Shown here: one piece after another, positions 58,921 to 64,000 of the stretch | Numbering within the stretch: the first letter of the stretch is position 1 | Layout of the letters: each line of letters starts with the position of its first letter | NCBI RefSeq assembly: GCF_020515695.1 | Contig: NZ_JAIWJA010000001.1 | Coordinates: 124,001 to 188,000 of the forward strand | Direction: 5' to 3' | DNA length: 64,000 nucleotides | Origin: Pseudomonas sp. MWU16-30317 | GTDB lineage: Bacteria; Pseudomonadota; Gammaproteobacteria; Pseudomonadales; Pseudomonadaceae | Made by a program: the position numbers and the translations under genes | Notes under the pieces: model-generated | What the model was told of the DNA's origin: nothing | Databases searched by the model: none | Seen by the model: the letters and a program-made list of their open reading frames with translations, nothing else

Positions 58921-59868
58921 CTATCGATGCACGTCAGGCGGCCCATCCACCCAGACGAAATGGTCATTGGACAGCGTCGCCTCACCGCTCCAGCGATAAG
59001 CACACAGCTTGCCGTCCGGCGTGCCCTTGCCGATGGAGTAATCCAGCACGGCAATATGCGGCGTGTGAATGCGCGGCGTACCGCTGGCCCAGTAATGGCC
59101 GATGAACACCGGGCGCAGCTCGTCGTAGTTGTACAGCAGCGTCTGGGGCAGTGGCAGCTGCGGTAGCCGCGAACGCAATTGCTCGTCGACGATCGCCGCG
59201 CCGGCATAGGTTTGCGCGGCGCGGTCCCACCAGCGCGTACGCGTGGTGTCCCGCTGCACGCCGTCCTTGTCGGTGTAGAAGACGCCGTCGGGCAACTGGA
59301 CCTCGGTGCCTTTGAGGACGGTTTCGACGGCTCGATGGGCCAGTGAATCGCTGTCGTGCAAGATCGGCCAGGCGCTGTCCTTGATCGAGTGATCGGCGTT
59401 CAGGTATGGCGCCAGCGCATCCAGATAGCCCTGATGCCAGCAAGCGTGCACCGCGCGAATCTCGCCGGTGTCCAGATAGACCGGCAAGGTCTTGAACCAC
59501 GCGATCAGCTCTTTATGCTGCCTGGACTCGAGCGCCACCTCGCGGATGAAGGCCTGGTGCTGATGGCTGTTCTTCTCGCTTCTGGGCCGCAGATAGTCGC
59601 CGGGCCGTTCGGTATCGAGGGTGGCGAAGCCTACCGCGTTGTATTCATGGTTGCCCATGATCGCTTGCGCCGAGCCGGCATCGACCATGGCGCGGACGAT
59701 ATTGACGGTATGCAGTTGCTGCGGGCCGCGGTCGACATAGTCGCCGAGGAACACCGCCTGGCGTTCGGAGTGGCGCCAGGCCGAGCCGCGTTTGTGGTAG
59801 CCGAGCTTTTGCAGCAGTGCTTCCAGGCGCTCGGCATAGCCGTGGATGTCGCCGATCAGATCCAGCAT
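58921..59868 (-). CDS. Calcineurin-like metallophosphoesterase (PPP/ApaH-type)
   Basis: This 315-residue cytoplasmic phosphatase shows GDIHGYAERLEALL at residues 6-19, VFLGDYVDRGPQQ, IMGNHEYNAV, VHACWH and a C-terminal YSIGKGTPDGKLCAYRW segment, i.e. the three signature blocks of the PPP/ApaH family (GDxHG, GDxVDRG, GNHE). The Trp-rich central region LPDGVFYTDKDGVQRD is an insertion relative to ApaH. A GGAG is placed eight bases before the ATG at 59868. Substrates may be phosphoproteins, dinucleoside polyphosphates or a small phosphoester; the sequence does not settle this. Confidence 0.9.
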   Translation of the reverse strand: MLDLIGDIHGYAERLEALLQKLGYHKRGSAWRHSERQAVFLGDYVDRGPQQLHTVNIVRAMVDAGSAQAIMGNHEYNAVGFATLDTERPGDYLRPRSEKNSHQHQAFIREVALESRQHKELIAWFKTLPVYLDTGEIRAVHACWHQGYLDALAPYLNADHSIKDSAWPILHDSDSLAHRAVETVLKGTEVQLPDGVFYTDKDGVQRDTTRTRWWDRAAQTYAGAAIVDEQLRSRLPQLPLPQTLLYNYDELRPVFIGHYWASGTPRIHTPHIAVLDYSIGKGTPDGKLCAYRWSGEATLSNDHFVWVDGPPDVHR

Positions 59869-59958
59869 GAAAATCTCCTTTTTCATCATGCCGGACAGTG
59901 TAAGGGCTCCCAGAGTAAAAGCGCGACAGGGCTGTCGCAACCGCCTGGGGACACCCCG

Positions 59959-61599
59959 TCAGATCTTGAACTTGCTCACCAGCGTCCTGAACGACACGGC
60001 CAGGCGGGAAAGCTCCAGGGTCGACTCGTTGGTCTGGCGCGCACCGCTTGAGCTCTGGGTCGACAGGTCCTGGATATTCACCAGATTGCGGTCCACTTCA
60101 CGCGCAACCTGCGCTTGCTCCTCCGACGCGCTGGCGATCACCATGTTGCGCTCGTTGATCTGCGAAACCCCGGCGGTGATGCGCTCCAGTGCATAGCCCG
60201 CTTCGGCGGCTTCGGTCTGGGTTTCGCCGGCCAGCACCTGGCTTTTGCTCATGGCCACCACCGCCGCATCCGCGCCGGTGCGGACCGCGTTGATCATGGT
60301 CTCGATGTCACCGGTCGAGGATTGGGTACGGTGTGCCAAGGCGCGCACCTCATCCGCCACCACCGCGAAGCCCCGGCCTTGTTCCCCGGCCCGCGCCGCT
60401 TCGATCGCCGCGTTGAGGGCCAGCAGGTTGGTTTGTTCTGCAATGGCGCGAATCACATCCAGGACCTTGCTGATCTCCCGGATTTGACCGGCCAGCAGCT
60501 CGACTTTCTGAGTGGAGTCGCCGATGCCGGTGGCCATGACGCTGATCGACTGGATGGTTTTCCTGACTTGAGTACCGCCGGTCAACGCGTCCTTGCTGGT
60601 CTGCTCGGAGGCGTCCGAAGTGCTGACCGCGTTGCGGGCAACTTCTTCCACGGCGGCTGTCAGTTCATTGACCGCTGTGGCGGCTTGCTGGATTTCGTCA
60701 TTCTGGCGAGTCAGGCCCTGGGAGCTTTCGGTGGTGACCGCGCTCAACTCTTCGGCGGCCGCGGCCAGTTGATCCGAGGCATTGGCAATCTCGCGGATGG
60801 TCGACTTCAAGTTTCCTTGCATCGTGGCGAACGCGCCGAGTAGCAGGCCGATTTCGTCTTTGCCGCCACCCTCGATAGCGAAGGTCAGATCACCTTCGGC
60901 GATGCGTCGGGCACTTATCAGTGCGCCATTGATGGGGCGGGTAATGGCTCGAGTGATGATCAAACCGATAGTGATCGCGAGCACGAACGCGATCAGCACG
61001 CCCAGGGCAAGCATCAGGTTCGCATGATCGTCCGTCGCCTGCGCAGCCTGGCCCGCTTCAGTGCCTTGCCGTTTGTTGGACGCGATGATCAGTTTCAACT
61101 CATTGTTGACGCTGGTGTAGGCAGGCTCTATCTGCGTCTGGAACGTCCGAAGCGCGGCGTCCATATTGCCGCTCTGGACATCCCGAGTCATCTGGTTGGC
61201 CAGGGCTATATAGGCGGGCCAGTCTTTTTCGAACTGGTCGCCGGCGACGCGCTCGTCATCTTCCAGGGGCGTCTGGCGGTACTGTTTGAACTGGCTTTCG
61301 ACGTCTTGCTGATTGTTGTTCATCGACTCAATGGCTGCGTCGATGTCGGCTTGCGTGCCTTGGGTCAACTTCAGCAGGAGGATCTTGTGCACGTCACGAT
61401 AGTGAGCGATGGCGTTTGCCCGCGCATTACTCGTGTATTCGATCGAAACAAGGCTGTTGGTGAGAATATCCTTGAGATTGGCGCTGATCGAGCTGATGCC
61501 CAGATGCCCGACGAAACCAACGCCGAGCGTGATGCACGCACAAAGCACAAACGCCGTGAGTAGTTTGGTCGCCAGTTTGATGTCGTTCAGGAAGGTCAT
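59959..61599 (-). CDS. Methyl-accepting chemotaxis protein with 4-helix-bundle sensor
   Basis: This 546-residue chemoreceptor has TM1 (about 10-32), a periplasmic four-helix-bundle ligand domain (33-188; [24 protein letters not shown], a 4HB_MCP pattern), TM2 (190-212), a HAMP domain (213-266; [13 protein letters not shown]) and a long cytoplasmic coiled coil with the hairpin tip [32 protein letters not shown] split across the two helices. Length fits the common Pseudomonas class. There is no C-terminal NWETF pentapeptide. The ligand cannot be told; small amino or organic acids are usual for 4HB sensors. Confidence 0.93.
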   Translation of the reverse strand: MTFLNDIKLATKLLTAFVLCACITLGVGFVGHLGISSISANLKDILTNSLVSIEYTSNARANAIAHYRDVHKILLLKLTQGTQADIDAAIESMNNNQQDVESQFKQYRQTPLEDDERVAGDQFEKDWPAYIALANQMTRDVQSGNMDAALRTFQTQIEPAYTSVNNELKLIIASNKRQGTEAGQAAQATDDHANLMLALGVLIAFVLAITIGLIITRAITRPINGALISARRIAEGDLTFAIEGGGKDEIGLLLGAFATMQGNLKSTIREIANASDQLAAAAEELSAVTTESSQGLTRQNDEIQQAATAVNELTAAVEEVARNAVSTSDASEQTSKDALTGGTQVRKTIQSISVMATGIGDSTQKVELLAGQIREISKVLDVIRAIAEQTNLLALNAAIEAARAGEQGRGFAVVADEVRALAHRTQSSTGDIETMINAVRTGADAAVVAMSKSQVLAGETQTEAAEAGYALERITAGVSQINERNMVIASASEEQAQVAREVDRNLVNIQDLSTQSSSGARQTNESTLELSRLAVSFRTLVSKFKI

Positions 61600-61794
61600 T
61601 TTTCAATTCTCTCGTTTTGATCGGGGTGAAAAATGCAAGGCGATGACATTATTGTGACATCACCTACTAGCCTATCGACTGAGCGAGAGGGTTCTGAACG
61701 AAATGCCAGGTGAAACTATTTACACCCTTTGACAACCCGTCTTCTTCAGGAGTGCACGCCCGTGCAGTGCGCGTCGAATTTTTCAGTTGCTCAG

Positions 61795-62841
61795 TCAGTC
61801 CTCCACGCCAAAATCCAGCACCACTTTCATCGCCCGGCTCTTGTCCGAGGCCAGTTCGAACGCCTCGACCGCTTGCTGGAAGGGCACCGTGTGGGAGATC
61901 ATCGGACGCACGTCGATGATCTTGCGGTTGAGCAAGTCCACGGCCTGGGCGAATTCCGGATGAAAACGAAAGGTGCCGCGCAGATCGATCTCGCGGCTGA
62001 CCAGCAAATTCAACGGCACTGATACATCGCCGCCCAGCCCGACGGTCACTACCACGCCGCGCGGCGCGACGCACTCCAGGCCGTTGCGCAGGGCCTGGGC
62101 GCTGCCGGAGACTTCGAACATCACGTCGAAAAAGCCTTTGTCGACGGTGTAACGCTGCAACGCATCGGCCTCGATGGCCAGATTGTGGGTGCGGTTGGCG
62201 CCCATCTTTTCGGCGCAGACCAGCGGCCCGGCGGCCAGGTCGACGGCGACGATCTGCCCGGCACCGGCGGCGCGCAGACTGCCGATCAACAGATTGCCGA
62301 TGGGACCGCAACCGGTCACCAGCACGCGTTTGCCGAAGATCGCCCCGGCGCGCTGGATGGCATGCAGGCCCACGGACAGCGGCTCGGCCATGGCACCCTC
62401 GGCCAGGCTGACATGATCGGCCAGCACGTGGGCCTGATGCGTGTCGATCACCAGTGACTCCTGGAACGCGCCCTGGATATGCGGGAACGGCATGGCGCTG
62501 CCGTAAAAGCGCATGTGCAGGCAGTGATTGGGCAGGCCCTGCTGGCAGAAGCGGCACCCCCCACAAGGCCGGGATGGCGATACCGCAATCCGCTGGCCGA
62601 CCCGCAGCGGCCCGGCGTCGCTGCCCACGGCGTCGATCACCGCAGAGACTTCATGGCCCAGCACCATGGGCTCGCGCAGGCGCACGGCGCCGAAACCACC
62701 GTGCTGGTAGTAGTGCAGATCAGAGCCGCAGATACCGCCCCGGGCAATACGCACGCGAAGCTGGTGGGGGGCCAGGGGCTGGGGTTGAGGTTGAGGTTCG
62801 ACCCGCAGGTCTTTCGAAGCGTGGCAGACAATGGCGTGCAT
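61795..62841 (-). CDS. idnD: L-idonate 5-dehydrogenase (zinc-dependent medium-chain dehydrogenase)
   Basis: This 348-residue medium-chain dehydrogenase has the catalytic zinc site ARGGICGSDLHYYQ and GHEVSAVI, the structural zinc cluster CGGCRFCQQGLPNHC and the NAD-binding VTGCGPIGNLLIG. The HYYQHGGFG segment is typical of IdnD. It oxidises L-idonate to 5-keto-D-gluconate. It follows the gluconate 5-dehydrogenase gene by 30 bp on the same strand, the normal idn pairing, which raises confidence in the specific name. No idn transporter or kinase lies in the window. Confidence 0.85.
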   Translation of the reverse strand: MHAIVCHASKDLRVEPQPQPQPLAPHQLRVRIARGGICGSDLHYYQHGGFGAVRLREPMVLGHEVSAVIDAVGSDAGPLRVGQRIAVSPSRPCGGCRFCQQGLPNHCLHMRFYGSAMPFPHIQGAFQESLVIDTHQAHVLADHVSLAEGAMAEPLSVGLHAIQRAGAIFGKRVLVTGCGPIGNLLIGSLRAAGAGQIVAVDLAAGPLVCAEKMGANRTHNLAIEADALQRYTVDKGFFDVMFEVSGSAQALRNGLECVAPRGVVVTVGLGGDVSVPLNLLVSREIDLRGTFRFHPEFAQAVDLLNRKIIDVRPMISHTVPFQQAVEAFELASDKSRAMKVVLDFGVED

Positions 62842-62871
62842 GAGGCTCTCCGATTGTTTTGGTGTTCAGCG

Positions 62872-63645
62872 TCAGAGCGAAGCGGTGATGCCGCCATCGA
62901 CATAAAGAATATGGCCGTTGACGAAGCTGGCCGCGTCGCTGGCCAGAAACACCGCAGCGCCGGCCAGTTCGGCGACGTCACCCCAACGGCGGCTGGGGGT
63001 GCGCTTGACCAGCCAGTCGCTGAACTCGGGGTCGGCCACCAGTTTGGCGTTGAGTTCGGTCTTGAAGTAACCGGGGCCGATGCCGTTGATGGTCAGGCCG
63101 TGGGGCCCCCAATCGATGGCCATGCCCTTGGTGAGCATTTTCAGCGCGCCTTTGCTGGCCGCATACGGGGCGATGCCTGGGCGGCCGAGTTCGCTTTGCA
63201 CCGAGCAGATATTGATGATGCGCCCGCGCTGGCGCGGGATCATCACCCGTGCCACCGCCTGGCCCACCAGAAACGCGCTGTCCAGGTTGGTGCTGAGCAG
63301 TTCGCGCCAATGCTGCTCGCTGTAATCCTCCAAGGGGCCGCGGCGCTGCATGCCGGCATTGTTGACGAGGATTTCCAGCGGCCCCAGGCGCGCTTCGATG
63401 TCGGCCACGGCGGCCTGGATGGCGCTGCTGTCGGTCACATCGAAGGCCTGGGTGTGCACCTTCAGGCCTTCTGCGGCCAACAGCGCGGCACTGTCGCGCA
63501 AGGTGCTTTGGTTGCGCCCGTTGAGCACCACCTGGGCGCCGGCCTGGGCCAGGCCACGGGCAATGCCCAGGCCGATGCCGGCGCTGGAGCCGGTGATCAA
63601 GGCGAGGCGGCCGTCGAGGCGGAAGGTATCAAGAACATTTGGCAT
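62872..63645 (-). CDS. idnO: Gluconate 5-dehydrogenase (short-chain dehydrogenase)
   Basis: This 257-residue short-chain dehydrogenase starts FRLDGRLALITGSSAGIGLGIARGLA, with the TGxxxGIG cofactor loop, NNAGMQRRGPLEDY, catalytic S in NICSVQSELGR and the YAASKGAL Tyr/Lys pair. The ALITGSSxGIG start and FNGGMQRRGPLE-like central segment agree with IdnO/Ga5DH, which interconverts 5-keto-D-gluconate and D-gluconate. It is the first gene of the idnO-idnD pair. The upstream 227 bp up to 63872 are non-coding and hold the promoters for this gene and the divergent gene at the right edge. Confidence 0.85.
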   Translation of the reverse strand: MPNVLDTFRLDGRLALITGSSAGIGLGIARGLAQAGAQVVLNGRNQSTLRDSAALLAAEGLKVHTQAFDVTDSSAIQAAVADIEARLGPLEILVNNAGMQRRGPLEDYSEQHWRELLSTNLDSAFLVGQAVARVMIPRQRGRIINICSVQSELGRPGIAPYAASKGALKMLTKGMAIDWGPHGLTINGIGPGYFKTELNAKLVADPEFSDWLVKRTPSRRWGDVAELAGAAVFLASDAASFVNGHILYVDGGITASL

Positions 63646-63872
63646 CTAAGGGCCCTTACATAGAGAGGGTTCTGTCAGGCAAGAGGTATGACGACTATTA
63701 CTAAAGCGCAGAGTGGCGCCCAGGTCCAATCTGCATTCCTGATGGGGGTGTCAGAATTGCTGATAGGGCCCGCGCTTGATAAAGCGGCCTTGATGTCGCA
63801 GGTGTTCTGGAGGCGCGCCAAACCCCTTACACTTGAAACCTCTCCATCGTAGTCCTGACAGGCTGATCAGCA

Positions 63873-64000
63873 ATGGCGCTCGACCCCCTCACCATGTTGA
63901 CCCTCTCCATCGCCCTGGCAGCCGCTGCCGCGCTGTACCTGGCGGTGGAGTGGCGCAGCGTACGCGAGCGTTCGCTACTGCTCTGGAGCGCCGGCTTCGC
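63873..64000 (+). CDS. Start of a membrane signalling protein (likely GGDEF type), cut by window edge
   Basis: Forty-two residues are visible (MALDPLTMLTLSIALAAAAA, then a YLAVEWRSVRERS segment). A first helix followed by a short basic turn and the LLLWSAGF start of a second helix is the usual N-terminus of Pseudomonas membrane diguanylate cyclases with an uncharacterised sensor domain. AGG lies upstream of the ATG. The call rests only on this N-terminal pattern. Confidence 0.4.
   Translation, partial: MALDPLTMLTLSIALAAAAALYLAVEWRSVRERSLLLWSAGF

Noticed and set aside
1..64000. tRNA, rRNA, integrase, insertion sequence or prophage genes
   Set aside because: None could be recognised by motif or structure on either strand, so the window is not annotated as an integrated element.

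Overview
The window is high-GC, gene-dense chromosomal DNA of a Pseudomonas, most likely of the fluorescens/putida lineages. The evidence is a DUF1652 protein (a family largely limited to Pseudomonas), REP-like GTGGGAGC palindromes, a Tsx/NupC/DeoA nucleoside block, AlgE-type and DadA-type proteins, and many small catabolic operons each with its own GntR, LysR or DeoR regulator. I found no tRNA, rRNA, IS element, integrase, prophage or CRISPR array. The region reads as an accessory metabolic (nutrient scavenging) segment.

Layout. 0-6.7 kb (minus strand): a coupled operon DeoR regulator, M20 carbamoylase-type hydrolase, two different APH-fold small-molecule kinases, DUF3311-like protein and sodium:solute symporter (cut by the window edge), with an amidase upstream. 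7.1-8.9 kb: a cytoplasmic PhnD-like binding protein coupled to a fatty acid desaturase. 9.1-11.7 kb: a large multi-TM patatin. 11.8-15.0 kb: NCS1 permease divergent from a GntR regulator and a hydantoin/allantoin racemase. 15.0-21.9 kb: amidohydrolase, AtoE-like carrier, class III CoA-transferase and LysR on the minus strand, divergent from a CitE-like CoA lyase and a 2-hydroxycarboxylate transporter; together these look like uptake, CoA activation and cleavage of a 2-hydroxydicarboxylate such as citramalate or malate. 22.1-24.6 kb: an AlgE-architecture secreted protein with an altered catalytic motif. 24.7-27.8 kb: GntR, MFS transporter and PEP-mutase/isocitrate-lyase-type C-C lyase. 27.8-28.4 kb: two related, inverted ~220 bp palindromic repeats.

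28.5-39.8 kb: an MFS transporter with a hairpin over its ribosome binding site, a small HhH protein, DUF1652, an AroE-like dehydrogenase, a DUF2252 protein, then a nucleoside scavenging block (periplasmic NUP protein divergent from tsx, cdd, nupC, deoA), a small hypothetical protein and a DUF3833 lipoprotein. 40.0-51.3 kb: a D-amino-acid island: LysR, N-carbamoyl-D-amino acid hydrolase, D-amino acid aminotransferase, a complete peptide-type ABC importer, N-acyl-D-amino acid deacylase, RidA and a DadA-type dehydrogenase. It appears built to import N-blocked D-amino acids, unblock them and convert them to 2-keto acids. 51.4-54.4 kb: NTF2-like protein, LysR, aldehyde dehydrogenase. 54.9-61.6 kb: diguanylate cyclase, CHAD protein, 5'-nucleotidase lipoprotein, metallophosphatase and chemoreceptor. 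61.8-63.6 kb: idnO-idnD sugar acid dehydrogenases, and the start of a further membrane signalling protein at the right edge.

The most interesting signals are three identical 11-bp GntR-type boxes shared by two loci 11 kb apart, one of them overlapping a start codon; the D-amino-acid island with a perfect 9-bp inverted repeat upstream; the two-kinase operon; the AlgE-like protein lacking the catalytic His and Tyr; and the paired palindromic repeats. All product names rest on recognition of motifs by eye; no database search was possible.
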